Positions 26,943-38,406 of a stretch of DNA of 64,000 nucleotides are shown here, piece after piece. The first letter of the stretch is position 1, and each line of letters starts with the position of its first letter. The notes under the pieces are model-generated. The model searched no databases. It was given only the letters and a program-made list of their open reading frames with translations, and was not told the DNA's origin. Source of the DNA: Alphaproteobacteria bacterium (GTDB taxonomy: Bacteria > Pseudomonadota > Alphaproteobacteria > CACIAM-22H2); assembly GCA_016793165.1 (NCBI GenBank), contig JAEULA010000013.1, forward strand, positions 124,001 through 188,000. The letters are read 5' to 3'. A program made the translations under genes and the position numbers.

Positions 26943-27614
26943 ATGGCCGACATCACGCCGGAGTTGCTGCTGCGCGCCTATGCGCTCGGGATGTTCCCGA
27001 TGGCGGAGAACGCCGACTCCGACGTCATCCGCTGGGTCGAGCCCAAGCGCCGCGGCATCCTGCCCCTGGACGGCTTCCATGTGCCGCGCTCGCTGCGCAA
27101 GACGCTGCGGCGCGGAAGCTTCGTGATCACCGCCGACCGCGAGTTCGCCGCGGTCATGCGCGGATGCGCCGAGCCGGCGCCGGGGCGTGAAGACACCTGG
27201 ATCAATGCGCAGATCCTCGAGCTCTACACGGCGCTGCACGCACAGGGCCACGCGCATTCGATCGAGGCGTGGCGGGACGACCGGCTCGTCGGCGGCCTCT
27301 ACGGCGTGTCGATCGGCGCGGCCTTCTTTGGCGAGAGCATGTTCTCGCGCGCCACCGACGCATCGAAGGTCGCGCTCGTCCACCTCGTCGCGCGGCTGCG
27401 CCTCGGCGGCTACCGGCTGCTCGACGCCCAGTTCATCACCCGGCATCTCGTGCGCTTCGGCGCGATCGAGATCGCGCGGTCCCGCTACATGCGGCTGCTC
27501 GCCGATGCGATCGCCCGTCGGACGGTGTTCTACCGGGAGCTGGATCCCGTGCTGGTCGAGCCCGCGCTCGCAGGTGAAGCCGTCGATTTGCAGTCGACGA
27601 GCCACACGTCGTAG
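26943..27614 (+). CDS. aat: Leucyl/phenylalanyl-tRNA--protein transferase
   Basis: The 223-residue enzyme attaches Leu or Phe to proteins with N-terminal Arg or Lys, marking them for ClpS/ClpAP degradation. Conserved family features are present: [58 protein letters not shown] and [14 protein letters not shown]. ClpA and ClpS are encoded in this same window, so the N-end rule pathway is represented. The gene starts 23 bases after accC. Its last 85 bases overlap the end of the opposing DUF2155 gene, an antiparallel tail-to-tail overlap. Confidence 0.95.
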   Translation: MADITPELLLRAYALGMFPMAENADSDVIRWVEPKRRGILPLDGFHVPRSLRKTLRRGSFVITADREFAAVMRGCAEPAPGREDTWINAQILELYTALHAQGHAHSIEAWRDDRLVGGLYGVSIGAAFFGESMFSRATDASKVALVHLVARLRLGGYRLLDAQFITRHLVRFGAIEIARSRYMRLLADAIARRTVFYRELDPVLVEPALAGEAVDLQSTSHTS

Positions 27615-28135
27615 ACGGGATGCTCGAGCCCCGAGACCGCCGGGCTCGAGGCGAACATCCACCCCGTGAAGAGCCGCGTCGCGCCGCCCTCGCCCGGCCG
27701 CTGCTCGTTGATCTCGAAGAACGCGGCCGTCTCCGGAATGTCCTCCTGCGGCCGCTTGCGGCAGGCGCGCAGCGTGACGACCAGCGGGCCGACGCGCGTG
27801 GGCTCGCCGACGACGACGTCGACCGCGCGCACGCGGCCCGTGATCTTCTCCAGCGTCTGCAGCTCGCCGACCGGCAGCGCGAGGGGCTCCCGGCGCGGGC
27901 GTGGCGCCGATGCCGGCGCACCGGGGGCCGACGGAACCTGCGGCGAGGGAGCGGGCAGCGGGGCCACGGCCGCGGGCACGGGCGGCGCGGGCGGCGGCGG
28001 CGGCACGACGCCGGAGGGCGGCGACTGGGCGAGCGCGAGGACGGGCTGCAGCGCCAGCATCGTCGCCAGCACGCCGCGGCGCATCGCATTGCCGAGCGCG
28101 GTCGCGGCCGCAGGAGCCTTGCGTGCAGGGGCCAT
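27530..28135 (-). CDS. DUF2155 domain protein, exported
   Basis: The 201-residue protein has a signal-like segment ([17 protein letters not shown]), a long proline/alanine linker (about 38-80) and a DUF2155 domain with [40 protein letters not shown] and [19 protein letters not shown], all characteristic. The function of DUF2155 is unknown, but it is a regular neighbour of aat and NDUFA12-type genes in alphaproteobacteria. The ATG overlaps the stop of the SGNH gene (TGATG), so I keep 28135 although ATG 28084 would start closer to the signal sequence. The Ser/Thr/Gly tail after VDCK is read from DNA antisense to the end of aat. Confidence 0.88.
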   Translation of the reverse strand: MAPARKAPAAATALGNAMRRGVLATMLALQPVLALAQSPPSGVVPPPPPAPPVPAAVAPLPAPSPQVPSAPGAPASAPRPRREPLALPVGELQTLEKITGRVRAVDVVVGEPTRVGPLVVTLRACRKRPQEDIPETAAFFEINEQRPGEGGATRLFTGWMFASSPAVSGLEHPVYDVWLVDCKSTASPASAGSTSTGSSSR

Positions 28136-28908
28136 CAGGGATTCCGTCGCATTCCGTAGGAGATCTGGATCGCCAGAAGGCGCGCGAGGCAGTCATAGAC
28201 CTTGTCGGCCGTCTCCGCGACCATCGAGGCGGGAAGGTTGTCGACGACGATCTGCTCGCTGTTCGCCCAGTGCTTCATCACCGCGTAGCGCGGGAAGACG
28301 ATCAGGCCGCGCATCTGTCCGGCCTGGCGGATCGCCTCCAGATAGGGGCCGTAGTTGATCAGCAGGGACGTGCGGCGCGCATATTGCGGCTCGACCAGGA
28401 TGATGTCCGCACGCGTCTCGGCGACGCGATCGATGCCCGCGCGCAGCGTCGCCACGAACTCCTCGATGTTGAGGCCGCGGACGGCCTCCGCCGTTCCGGT
28501 CTCCCAGATCACGAGATGGGGCCGCTCGGCGAGCACCTCGTCGAGGCGCGCGACCATCTTCTGCGCGTTGTCGTAGGCCTTCGCCTTGACCACCACCCGC
28601 AGGTTGGTCGTCGGATAGCGCTCGCGCATCAGCGCCTCCAGGCGCAACGGCCACGACCGATCCGGGCTCGACGCGCCCACGCCCTGCGCGGTGGCGGTGC
28701 CGAGGACGACGATGCGGAAGATCTGCTCCCGCTCGACGCGCGCCGCCGAGCGTCGCAGCAGCGTACCGTCCGCGACGTTCTGGGTCGGGACCTGGCATTG
28801 CGCCGGCAGCTTCATCAGCTCTTCCTCGAGCTGCTCGTAATCGCCTGCGCGGGCCGCGACCGCGCCGACCAGCGCCATCGCCGCGCACGCCACCGCCCAC
28901 CGCCTCAT
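28135..28908 (-). CDS. Exported SGNH/GDSL-fold protein lacking the usual catalytic residues
   Basis: The 257-residue protein has a signal peptide (VACAAMALVGAVAARA). The body has the strand-helix order of an SGNH hydrolase: RIVVLGTATAQGVGAS occupies block I, where G-D-S-x-T would be, LVIWETGTAEAV occupies block III, where G-x-N-D would be, and DIILVEPQYA follows as the next core strand. The nucleophile Ser and the Asn of the oxyanion hole are therefore not recognisable, so hydrolase activity is doubtful. ATG 28908 follows GGGAGG by 6 bases and overlaps the opgC stop as ATGA. The pairing with OpgC suggests a role in glycan modification, but this is inference. Confidence 0.7.
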   Translation of the reverse strand: MRRWAVACAAMALVGAVAARAGDYEQLEEELMKLPAQCQVPTQNVADGTLLRRSAARVEREQIFRIVVLGTATAQGVGASSPDRSWPLRLEALMRERYPTTNLRVVVKAKAYDNAQKMVARLDEVLAERPHLVIWETGTAEAVRGLNIEEFVATLRAGIDRVAETRADIILVEPQYARRTSLLINYGPYLEAIRQAGQMRGLIVFPRYAVMKHWANSEQIVVDNLPASMVAETADKVYDCLARLLAIQISYGMRRNP

Positions 28909-30095
28909 GGTGTCCCTCCCGCCCGCAATCCCTTCACGTCGCCCTCGTCGCGCCGCGGCGCCCGCTCCCGCCGCTTGCTCCACGCGAGGAACCACGCGAC
29001 CGCGAGCAGGACCACGACGCCGGCCAGGCTGACGACGGCTTCGGACAGCCGGCCGCGACCGTACTCCGCGAGCAGCGCATGCGCGCCGACCGACAGGAAG
29101 ATGCCGAAGCAGAAGATCTCGAGGGAGTGCTGGCCGCAGCGCACGATCGGCGCGCTCCACGGCGAGGAAAGCCAGCGCGCGTCGCGATCGACGCAGGCGA
29201 CGACCACATGGGCGAGCGCCAGGAAGTTCACCAGGCGCAGGACGCCGAGATCGGTCTTGTCGCTGATGCGCCAGATCATGTCCGCAGCCCTCTCCGGGAC
29301 GACGTCGATGAAGGTCCCGAGCGTCAGCCACAGCTTCGCGGCGACGCACGCGGCGAGCACCACCGCGCTCACAACCAGCGGCGGCGGGCGCAGCAGGCTC
29401 GACGTCGCGCCGCGCACGTGGCGCGCCATGCCGACCGTGACGCCGATGATGAACAGGAACTGCCAGGAGAACGGGTTGTGGAACCACTCGCCGTCCGGAT
29501 AGGTCGACAGGTTCCAGTGGTGCAGCTGCACGGCGAACCAGAGCCCGCCGCCGGCCACGAGGAAGGCGTCGAGTCCGCGACGCAGCAGCGGCAGCAGCAG
29601 GGCGAACGCGGCGAGGAGCACGATGTACAGCGGCAGGATGCCCATGAACATCGGCTGGAGCTGCAGCGTCAGCGCCTTCAGGATCGCCACGCCCGGCTCC
29701 TCGAGGAAGCCGGTGACGTTCATCTCCTCGACGATGAGCGCGTTGCGCCAGCGCTGCGCCGCGTAAGACACCTGCGCGGTGAAGATCACGAACAGGAACA
29801 CGTGCGCCACGTAGAGCGTCCAAGCCCGGCGCAGCGCCTGGGCGGCGGCGAAGACGTAGCCCTCGCGCACGAGCAGGCGTCCGAAAACGAGCGCCGCGGA
29901 GATGCCCGAGATGAACACGAAGATCTCGGCAGCATCGCAGAATACGACGTTCGCCAAGGTCAGGTACGAGACCCAGTTGTCCGGGATGTGGTCGACGAAG
30001 ATGAAAAGGAGGCCAAGCCCGCGGAAGAAATCCAGACGCAGGTCGCGCTGGTGCGCGGCTGCCTGCGGCGGCGGCGGGGCGGTAGGCGGCGCCAC
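28905..30095 (-). CDS. opgC: OpgC-type membrane acyltransferase
   Basis: The 396-residue inner-membrane protein resembles OpgC, which adds succinyl groups to periplasmic glucans. It has about ten membrane helices and the family start RDLRLDFFRGLGLLFIFVDH with DAAEIFVFISG soon after; WFHNPFSWQFLFIIG and LGVLRLVNFLALAHVV are other typical stretches. The start is GTG 30095, 4 bases after the mlaD stop. The substrate is unknown, and the glucan synthase genes opgG/opgH are not in this window. It sits between mlaD and DUF2155, genes that are usually close to each other, so the opgC-SGNH pair looks inserted. Confidence 0.85.
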   Translation of the reverse strand: MAPPTAPPPPQAAAHQRDLRLDFFRGLGLLFIFVDHIPDNWVSYLTLANVVFCDAAEIFVFISGISAALVFGRLLVREGYVFAAAQALRRAWTLYVAHVFLFVIFTAQVSYAAQRWRNALIVEEMNVTGFLEEPGVAILKALTLQLQPMFMGILPLYIVLLAAFALLLPLLRRGLDAFLVAGGGLWFAVQLHHWNLSTYPDGEWFHNPFSWQFLFIIGVTVGMARHVRGATSSLLRPPPLVVSAVVLAACVAAKLWLTLGTFIDVVPERAADMIWRISDKTDLGVLRLVNFLALAHVVVACVDRDARWLSSPWSAPIVRCGQHSLEIFCFGIFLSVGAHALLAEYGRGRLSEAVVSLAGVVVLLAVAWFLAWSKRRERAPRRDEGDVKGLRAGGTP

Positions 30096-30099
30096 CGGG

Positions 30100-30570
30100 C
30101 TACTTCGGGGCCGCGGCGCCCGTCTCCTTGTCGCCCTGGCTGAACATGAACTTGCCCAGCAACTGGACCAGATTGACCGGCGCCTGCGTGAACTTGATCT
30201 CGCCGCCCGAGGGGATCGTCTTGTCCTCGCCGCCGGGAACGAGCGCGACGAAATAGCCGCCGAGCAGGCCCTCGCTAGCGACTTGCGCGACGGAGTCGGT
30301 CGGCAGCTTGATCTTGGGATCGATGCTCATGCGAACGACCGCGAGGAAACGCTCCGGATCGAGCCGCTGCTCGACGACAGTGCCGATCTTGATGCCCGAC
30401 ATCTTGACGTCGGCCCCGCGATTGAGCCCGTCGACCCGCTCGAACCGCGCCACGACCTCGTAGCCGCCGCCCGTGCGCACCTGCGTCGCGCTGTAGGCGA
30501 AGGCGAGAAACAGCCCGGCCACCACCAGCACCAGGGCTCCCATCAGGGTTTCGATCAGATTGCGACCCAT
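30100..30570 (-). CDS. mlaD: Outer-membrane lipid asymmetry protein MlaD
   Basis: The 156-residue protein has one N-terminal membrane helix (LMGALVLVVAGLFLAFAYSA) and a single MCE domain (about 38-115; RFERVDGLNRGADVKMSGI, then VASEGLLGGYFVAL). MlaD forms the hexameric periplasmic subunit of the MlaFEDB phospholipid transporter. The mlaE and mlaF genes are not adjacent, which is common where mlaD sits near the NDUFA12 gene in alphaproteobacteria. GAGGA lies upstream of ATG 30570. Only 4 bases separate it from opgC. Confidence 0.92.
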   Translation of the reverse strand: MGRNLIETLMGALVLVVAGLFLAFAYSATQVRTGGGYEVVARFERVDGLNRGADVKMSGIKIGTVVEQRLDPERFLAVVRMSIDPKIKLPTDSVAQVASEGLLGGYFVALVPGGEDKTIPSGGEIKFTQAPVNLVQLLGKFMFSQGDKETGAAAPK

Positions 30571-30627
30571 GGTGGCGTCCTCACTCCCGTGTCGCCGCGG
30601 CGATGGTCGAAGCCCGTCGTCCGTCGC

Positions 30628-30990
30628 TCAGTTCGGCGTCCAGGGCTCGTAATCACCCGTCGCGCGCGCGCGCTTGCCGCCCTTGAATTCGTGGCCGGGC
30701 GGTCGATAGGCCGCTGCGGTCCCGGTGAGGTTGGGCACGTGCTCCTTCTGCCACGGCCGCGTCGCGGCGCCGGGTGCCGGCGGATCGGTCACGATGTGAT
30801 GGAGCCACGCGTGCCAGGCGGGCGGCACGCGGCTCGCCTCGACGTCGCCGTTGTACATGACCCACCGCTTCTCGCGCAGGCCGTCGCAACGGGACGCGCC
30901 GGTCTTGTCGCGATAGTAGCGATTGCCGAACTGGTCGGTGCCGACATGCGCGCCGCGCAGCCATGTGTAGAGACGGGTCGCCAGGGTCAT
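30628..30990 (-). CDS. NADH:ubiquinone oxidoreductase 17.2 kDa (NDUFA12-type) subunit
   Basis: The 120-residue protein matches the complex I accessory subunit NDUFA12/B17.2 found in alphaproteobacteria and mitochondria. Diagnostic stretches are GTDQFGNRYYRDK, EKRWVMYNG and VPPAWHAWLHHIVTDPP. The C-terminus ends in YEPWTPN, typical of the family. ATG 30990 gives the usual N-terminus (MTLATRLYTWLRG); an upstream ATG at 31098 would add unrelated residues. It is the first gene of the minus-strand operon that continues with mlaD. Confidence 0.95.
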   Translation of the reverse strand: MTLATRLYTWLRGAHVGTDQFGNRYYRDKTGASRCDGLREKRWVMYNGDVEASRVPPAWHAWLHHIVTDPPAPGAATRPWQKEHVPNLTGTAAAYRPPGHEFKGGKRARATGDYEPWTPN

Positions 30991-31239
30991 CTGCGGATCT
31001 TCATGCGAAGCGTTGGATCGGAGCGGCGTAGGTGACGTGCCGGAGCAGCTTACGGATTCGACACGCGAGACCGATCCCTGCCCGGGTTCGCTCGTCACGG
31101 CGCGGGCCGCTGGTCGACCGGGATGCCGGCCGCATGCGTTGCCGCGCTCGCTTCAAGAGCGCGCGGACTATTGCATGTGGCTCGCGCGCTCGTCCAGATT
31201 CGGCCCACGTGCGAACCGCCCTCAAACCGTTGATTTTCC

Positions 31240-32256
31240 ATGTCCGATCTCTGGCCTTCATGCGGTCATGGTCTGCTCGCCGCCACGGCCGACGGGCGAC
31301 TCGCGCTGACGGCCGAGTTTCTCCGCGCCTACCTCCTGCGTCCGGAAATGCGGCCCGAGGAGTCGAGCTGTGACGCGGAGCGCCGCCTTCATGCCCGGAT
31401 CTTCGAGTCGCCCCTGGCCCTGGTCCCGGCGGCGTCCCTGACGGAACTCGCCGATCCCGACATGGCCGAAAACTATCGCCTCTGGCTCGGCTTTCGTGAC
31501 CGCCTGGCGGCCGCCGAGACGATCGAGGACGCCTATCTGCGGCTTTTCGTCGAACCCGGCTCCATGCCGGTGCCGCCGCTGTTCGTCGACCACCTCGCCC
31601 AGGTGATCGTCCGCCGGATGCTCGACGGCACCTCGGACCCGTTCCGGGCGCGGGCCGGCGAGCTCTTCTTCCGCGCCCAGCGCGCGACGCTCCAGGACCA
31701 CGCGGTGATGCTCGCCGACGAGGAGACCGTCGAGATGCACGCGCGCAGCGGCGGGCTCGGCGAACTCGGACGACGGATCGTCGAGTCGCAGACGCCGCTG
31801 CGGCACGTCACGCTGGACGTGCTCGGCGTGGACAACGCCGATACCTACTGGGCCCGCGCCGAGCGCCATGACGTCGTCCTCGACCTCACCTTCGGTCGGC
31901 CGGGACTCGACGCCCTCGCCCGCATGCTCGAAGCCTGGGTGGCGCACATGCTCGACATCGCCGTGAGCATTCAGCCCGTGGCACGGATCCGCGACGATCG
32001 CTGGGTGTGGCACGTCGGTCTCGATGTCGAGTCGACGGCGATCATGAACGCGCTGTACCGCGACGAGGCGATGGACGACACCCGGCTGGCGAGGATCCTC
32101 GCGCTGTTTCGCCTGGAGTTCCGCGACGCCAGCGTCATGCGCCGTGATATCGCCGGCCGGCCCGTCTATCTCGGCCTCGCCCGCGATGGCCAGGACCGGG
32201 TCCGGCTCAAGCCGCAAAACCTCCTCGTGAACCTGCCGCTCGCCGCCCGCGCATGA
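31240..32256 (+). CDS. DUF6352 family protein
   Basis: The 338-residue soluble protein starts MSDLWPSCGHGLLAATADGR, the recognisable opening of the DUF6352 family, and ends VRLKPQNLLVNLPLA, also typical. In between are ESPLALVPAASLTELADPDM, LDVLGVDNADTYWARAERHD and DDRWVWHVGLDVESTAIMNA. No membrane segment or catalytic motif is apparent, and the role is unknown. The gene is divergent from the NDUFA12 operon, with 249 bases between them in which I see no further gene. ATG 31240 is the only start consistent with the family N-terminus. Confidence 0.82.
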   Translation: MSDLWPSCGHGLLAATADGRLALTAEFLRAYLLRPEMRPEESSCDAERRLHARIFESPLALVPAASLTELADPDMAENYRLWLGFRDRLAAAETIEDAYLRLFVEPGSMPVPPLFVDHLAQVIVRRMLDGTSDPFRARAGELFFRAQRATLQDHAVMLADEETVEMHARSGGLGELGRRIVESQTPLRHVTLDVLGVDNADTYWARAERHDVVLDLTFGRPGLDALARMLEAWVAHMLDIAVSIQPVARIRDDRWVWHVGLDVESTAIMNALYRDEAMDDTRLARILALFRLEFRDASVMRRDIAGRPVYLGLARDGQDRVRLKPQNLLVNLPLAARA

Positions 32257-32276
32257 TCGCGTCGCGCGGGGGGTGC

Positions 32277-32305
32277 GCGGAAAACCGCGGAAAATGCGGT
32301 TCCGC
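32277..32305 (+). terminator. Hairpin after the DUF6352 gene, possible terminator
   Basis: Arms GCGGAA...CCGC and GCGG...TTCCGC pair with a 2-base bulge and a 7-base loop, 20 bases after the stop. There is no T run behind it, so intrinsic termination is uncertain. Confidence 0.35.
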
Positions 32306-32772
32306 CGTCTGGCGGATCGCCGCGGGCACCGCCCCGCGTCGGGTCTAACCGTCGGCGGGACCACGACAAATCCGCGCGACGCGCGACGGCTCGCAAAACG
32401 TGTCACCACTCAATGTTGCACTGCGGCGGACCCGGCCGAAATGGCGGTGTTTTCGACTAACCGATTGAGCTGCCGAAGCGATCTCTGTGAGCCCACAAAG
32501 CTGATTTGAATCACTCCAGAGGAGCGGCCAGCCCGCTGGTGCCACAGTATCTTGTGGCCATTTCACCGGACCGACACAATATCTGTTGATGGCCCTCCGG
32601 CCTTCTGTTCAACATCTGGTAACCAACCTCGTCCGGCCCACCGCATCTGGTACCTGCCATGCGCGCCGAACGGGGGGAGCAGGCGGCTTCCCTCGGCGGC
32701 TCGCGCAAGCGGGAACGGGGGATGAGTCGGCTCTGAGAACCAATTACCGACACGCAAGAGCGGAGACTACGA
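32306..32772 (+). promoter_or_regulatory. nrdJ upstream region
   Basis: About 470 bases have no gene. The part from about 32390 is noticeably less GC-rich than its surroundings, as expected of a promoter region. It contains the NrdR boxes listed separately. Downstream of them a leader of about 185 bases reaches nrdJ. I looked for a cobalamin riboswitch, plausible for a B12-dependent enzyme, and did not find the B12 box in the right context. Confidence 0.55.
32541..32588 (+). promoter_or_regulatory. Two tandem NrdR boxes upstream of nrdJ
   Basis: The boxes are CCACAGTATCTTGTGG (32541-32556) and ACACAATATCTGTTGA (32573-32588), both close to the NrdR consensus ACAC-A/T-ATAT-x-T-x-GTGT. Their cores are 32 bases apart, three helical turns, the spacing known for NrdR sites. 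A TTGTGG/CACAAT pair with a 17-base spacer overlaps both boxes and may be the promoter that NrdR represses when dATP is high. Confidence 0.8.
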
Positions 32773-35700
32773 ATGCGGATTGTCCGGCGCTTCACGACCC
32801 AGGGGAAGGACGCCTACGCGAGCCTTGCCTTCACGACCACCAACTCCGAGATCCGCAATCCGGACGGCTCGGTCGTGTTCCAGGCGCGCGACATCGAGGT
32901 TCCCGCGCAGTGGTCCCAGGTGGCGAGCGACGTGCTCGCCCAGAAGTATTTCCGCAAGCGCGGGATCCCGGCGAAGCGCAAGGCCGTGGCGGAGACCGAC
33001 GTGCCGAATTGGCTGTGGCGCCAGGTCCCGGACGACGACGCGCTGTCGGCGCTGCCGGAGAACCAGCGCTGGCGCGGCGAGAACTCCGCCAAGGAGGTCT
33101 TCGACCGTCTCGCCGGCACGTGGACCTACTGGGGCTGGAAGGGCGGCTATTTCGACAGCGAGGCCGACGCGAGGGCGTATTTCGACGAGATGCGCTACAT
33201 GCTCGCCGCACAGATCGCGGCGCCCAATTCGCCGCAATGGTTCAACACGGGCCTGCATTGGGCCTACGGCATCGACGGGCCCGGCCAGGGTCACTTCTAC
33301 GTCGATTTCAAGACCGGCGAGCTCACCAAGTCGGCCTCGGCCTACGAGCATCCGCAGCCGCACGCCTGCTTCATCCAGTCGGTGAGCGACGACCTCGTCA
33401 ACGAGGGCGGCATCATGGACCTGTGGGTCCGCGAGGCTCGCCTGTTCAAGTACGGATCGGGCACCGGCTCGAACTTCTCGAAGCTGCGCGGCGAGGGCGA
33501 GCGCCTGTCGGGCGGCGGCAAGTCGTCGGGCCTGATGAGCTTCCTGAAGATCGGCGATCGCGCGGCCGGCGCCATCAAGTCGGGCGGCACCACGCGGCGC
33601 GCCGCGAAAATGGTGACCGTCGATATCGATCACCCGGACATCCAGCAGTACATCAACTGGAAGGTGCTCGAGGAGCAGAAGGTCGCCTCGCTCGTCGCCG
33701 GATCGAAGCTCTGCAACAAGCACCTGAACGCGATCATGGCCGCATGCGACCGCACCGCGGGCGCGGCCGGCTTCGATCCGAAGGCCAACAAGGCCCTGCG
33801 CCTGGCGCTGTCGGCCGCCCGCAAGGCGATGATCCCCGAGAACTACCTGCAGCGGGTCATCCAGTTCGCGCAGCAGGGCTACGACAGCATCGACTTCCCC
33901 ATCTACAACACCGACTGGGATTCCGAGGCCTATCTCACGGTCTCCGGGCAGAACTCGAACAACTCCGTCCGCGTGACCAACGAGTTCCTCAACGCCGTCG
34001 GCGCGGACCAGGACTGGAAGCTGACGCGCCGGACCGACGACAAGCTGCACAAGACGATCAAGGCGCGTGACCTCTGGGAGGACATCGCCCATGCCGCCTG
34101 GGCCTCGGCGGATCCCGGGCTCCAGTACGACACGACCATCAACGAGTGGCACACCTGCCCGGCGTCGGGTCGCATCAACGCGTCGAACCCGTGCTCCGAG
34201 TACATGTTCCTCGACGACACCGCCTGCAACCTCGCGTCGGTGAACCTGCTGGCGCTGCGCAAGGAGGACGGCCGCTTCGACGTCGCCGCGTTCGAGCACG
34301 CCTGCCGGCTGTGGACCGTGACGCTCGAGATCTCGGTGCTGATGGCACAGTTCCCGTCGCGCGAGATCGCCAGCCTCTCCTACGAGTACCGGACCCTCGG
34401 GCTGGGCTTCGCGAATATCGGCGGCCTGCTGATGGCGATGGGCCTCGGCTACGACAGCGACGAGGGTCGCGCGATCTGCGGCGCGATCTCGGCGATCATG
34501 ACGGGCGTGTCCTACGCCACCTCGGCCGAGATGGCGGAGGAGCTCGGCGCCTTCCCGGGCTACGCCGCCAATCGCGAGCACATGCTGCGCGTGATCCGGA
34601 ACCATCGCCGCGCCGCGCACGGCGAGGCCGAGGGCTACGAGTCGCTCTCGATCGCGCCCGTGCCGCTGGACGCCGCGAAGTGCCCGGACCGTGCGCTGGT
34701 CGAGGCCGCGCGACGCGCCTGGGACCAGGCTCTGATGCTCGGCGAGCTGCACGGCTACCGCAACGCCCAATCCACCGTGATCGCGCCGACGGGCACGATC
34801 GGCCTGGTGATGGATTGCGACACGACCGGAATCGAGCCCGACTTCGCGCTCGTGAAGTTCAAGAAGCTGGCCGGTGGCGGCTACTTCAAGATCATCAATC
34901 GCGTCGTCCCGGTCGGCCTCAAGACGCTCGGCTACGGCGACGCCCAGATCGAGCAGATCATCGGCTATGCGGTCGGGCATGGCACGCTGAAGGACGCCCC
35001 CGCCATCGGCCATGACGCGCTGCGCGCCAAGGGCTTCGGCGAGGCGCAGCTGCAGGCGCTCGAGAGCGCCCTGAAGTCGGCCTTCGACGTGAAGTTCGCC
35101 TTCAACAAGTGGACGCTGGGCGAGGAGTTCTGCATCCGCGGCCTCGGCTTCAGCAAGGCGCAGCTCGACGACGTGACGTTCGACCTCCTCACCGGCCTCG
35201 GCTTCTCGAAGGCCGAGATCGAGGCGGCGAACACCTGGTGCTGCGGCTCGATGACGCTCGAGGGCGCGCCGCACCTCAAGGCGGAACACCTGCCCGTCTT
35301 CGATTGCGCCAACCCCTGCGGCCGCAACGGCAAGCGCTACCTGTCGGTCGACAGCCACATCCGGATGATGGCCGCCTCGCAGCCGTTCATCTCCGGCGCG
35401 ATCTCCAAGACGATCAACATGCCGAATGCCGCGACCGTCGACGACTGCAAGAACGCCTACATGCTGTCCTGGCGCCTGGGCCTGAAGGCCAATGCGCTCT
35501 ACCGCGACGGCTCGAAGCTCTCGCAACCTCTGGCCTCGATGGTCGGCGACGACGATATCGAGGAGGCGGTCGAGGAGATCGCGGCGGCCCCGACCGCGGC
35601 GAAGGCGACCGCGGTCGTGGAGCGCGTCGTCGAGCGCATCATCGAGAAGGTGAAGATCGCCGAGCGCCAGCGCCTGCCCAACCGCCGCAAGGGTTACACC

Positions 35701-36489
35701 CAGAAGGCCAATGTCGGCGGCCACAAGGTCTACCTGCGCACCGGCGAGTACGAGGACGGCGGCATCGGCGAGATCTTCATCGACATGCACAAGGAAGGCG
35801 CCGCCTTCCGCTCGCTGATGAACAACTTCGCGATCGCGGTCTCGATCGGCCTGCAGTACGGCGTGCCGCTCGAGGAGTTCGTCGAGGCCTTCACCTTCAC
35901 GCGCTTCGAGCCCAACGGCGTCGTGCAGGGCAACGACACGATCAAGAACGCGACCTCGATCCTCGACTACGTCTTCCGCGAGCTGGCGATCAGCTATCTC
36001 GGCCGCGACGACCTCGCCCATGTCCACACCGAGGACCTTGAGCCCGACACGATGGGCAAGGGCCCGGGCGACTCGACGCTGCCGAGCACCGGCACGGCGG
36101 CCGCCTCGGCGGCGCTGGACAGCCTGAAGAAGGTGGCCTCGACCGGCTTCGTGCGTCAGCGCTTCCGCGTCCTCGACGGCGGCTCGCGCGGCGCCACGGC
36201 CCGCGGCGAGATGCAGGCCGGCGACGTCGCGCTGGCAGAGCCGGAGACGACCGTCGAGACGTCCGCCGAAGGCCGCGAGCCGATCGGCTTCGCGATCGAG
36301 GCGATGGCCGAGGCGAGCGAGACGCTCGTCGTCGCGGGCCCGAAGCAAGACGCCGTCACGCGCGTGCGCGAGGCCCGCATCATGGGCTTCACCGGCGATG
36401 CCTGCGGCGAATGCGGCTCGATGAAGATGGTCCGCAACGGCACCTGCGTGAAGTGCGTCGACTGCGGCAGCACGACCGGCTGCAGTTGA
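32773..36489 (+). CDS. nrdJ: Adenosylcobalamin-dependent (class II) ribonucleotide reductase
   Basis: The 1238-residue enzyme reduces ribonucleotides to deoxyribonucleotides with a radical from coenzyme B12, without need for oxygen. The catalytic core shows [20 protein letters not shown] (Asn, Cys and Glu of the active site), [20 protein letters not shown] in the second half of the barrel, and PHACFIQSV with the first redox cysteine. The C-terminal tail has [20 protein letters not shown] plus a CS end, the cysteine-rich module usual for alphaproteobacterial NrdJ. No intein is present. ATG 32773 follows GGAG by 8 bases. NrdR boxes upstream point to dNTP-responsive repression. Confidence 0.97.
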   Translation: MRIVRRFTTQGKDAYASLAFTTTNSEIRNPDGSVVFQARDIEVPAQWSQVASDVLAQKYFRKRGIPAKRKAVAETDVPNWLWRQVPDDDALSALPENQRWRGENSAKEVFDRLAGTWTYWGWKGGYFDSEADARAYFDEMRYMLAAQIAAPNSPQWFNTGLHWAYGIDGPGQGHFYVDFKTGELTKSASAYEHPQPHACFIQSVSDDLVNEGGIMDLWVREARLFKYGSGTGSNFSKLRGEGERLSGGGKSSGLMSFLKIGDRAAGAIKSGGTTRRAAKMVTVDIDHPDIQQYINWKVLEEQKVASLVAGSKLCNKHLNAIMAACDRTAGAAGFDPKANKALRLALSAARKAMIPENYLQRVIQFAQQGYDSIDFPIYNTDWDSEAYLTVSGQNSNNSVRVTNEFLNAVGADQDWKLTRRTDDKLHKTIKARDLWEDIAHAAWASADPGLQYDTTINEWHTCPASGRINASNPCSEYMFLDDTACNLASVNLLALRKEDGRFDVAAFEHACRLWTVTLEISVLMAQFPSREIASLSYEYRTLGLGFANIGGLLMAMGLGYDSDEGRAICGAISAIMTGVSYATSAEMAEELGAFPGYAANREHMLRVIRNHRRAAHGEAEGYESLSIAPVPLDAAKCPDRALVEAARRAWDQALMLGELHGYRNAQSTVIAPTGTIGLVMDCDTTGIEPDFALVKFKKLAGGGYFKIINRVVPVGLKTLGYGDAQIEQIIGYAVGHGTLKDAPAIGHDALRAKGFGEAQLQALESALKSAFDVKFAFNKWTLGEEFCIRGLGFSKAQLDDVTFDLLTGLGFSKAEIEAANTWCCGSMTLEGAPHLKAEHLPVFDCANPCGRNGKRYLSVDSHIRMMAASQPFISGAISKTINMPNAATVDDCKNAYMLSWRLGLKANALYRDGSKLSQPLASMVGDDDIEEAVEEIAAAPTAAKATAVVERVVERIIEKVKIAERQRLPNRRKGYTQKANVGGHKVYLRTGEYEDGGIGEIFIDMHKEGAAFRSLMNNFAIAVSIGLQYGVPLEEFVEAFTFTRFEPNGVVQGNDTIKNATSILDYVFRELAISYLGRDDLAHVHTEDLEPDTMGKGPGDSTLPSTGTAAASAALDSLKKVASTGFVRQRFRVLDGGSRGATARGEMQAGDVALAEPETTVETSAEGREPIGFAIEAMAEASETLVVAGPKQDAVTRVREARIMGFTGDACGECGSMKMVRNGTCVKCVDCGSTTGCS

Positions 36490-36524
36490 GCGCACCGCCA
36501 GCCGGCGACGGCCGCAAGGGGATC

Positions 36525-36558
36525 ACCGGGGTCGGAGCGAAAGCTCCGGCCCCGGTTC

Positions 36559-36565
<7 letters not shown>
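36525..36565. terminator. Intrinsic terminator after nrdJ
   Basis: ACCGGGG-T-CGGAGC and GCTCCG-G-CCCCGGT form a 14-pair stem with a GAAA tetraloop (36525-36556), followed by TCTCATTT. It lies 36 bases after the nrdJ stop. Its right end overlaps the stop codon of the opposing ABC transporter gene, so it may serve both directions. Confidence 0.8.

Positions 36566-38402
<1,837 letters not shown>

Positions 38403-38406
<4 letters not shown>

Noticed and set aside
32306..32772. Cobalamin riboswitch before nrdJ
   Set aside because: CCTGCC and GGGAA fragments occur, but the B12-box context and core order are missing. NrdR boxes explain the region better.
32767..36495. A 1242-codon open frame antisense to the whole of nrdJ
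   Set aside because: In DNA this GC-rich, stops are rare on the opposite strand; the translation is low-complexity, rich in Ala/Arg/Asp, with no domain, and the nrdJ frame is fully explained.
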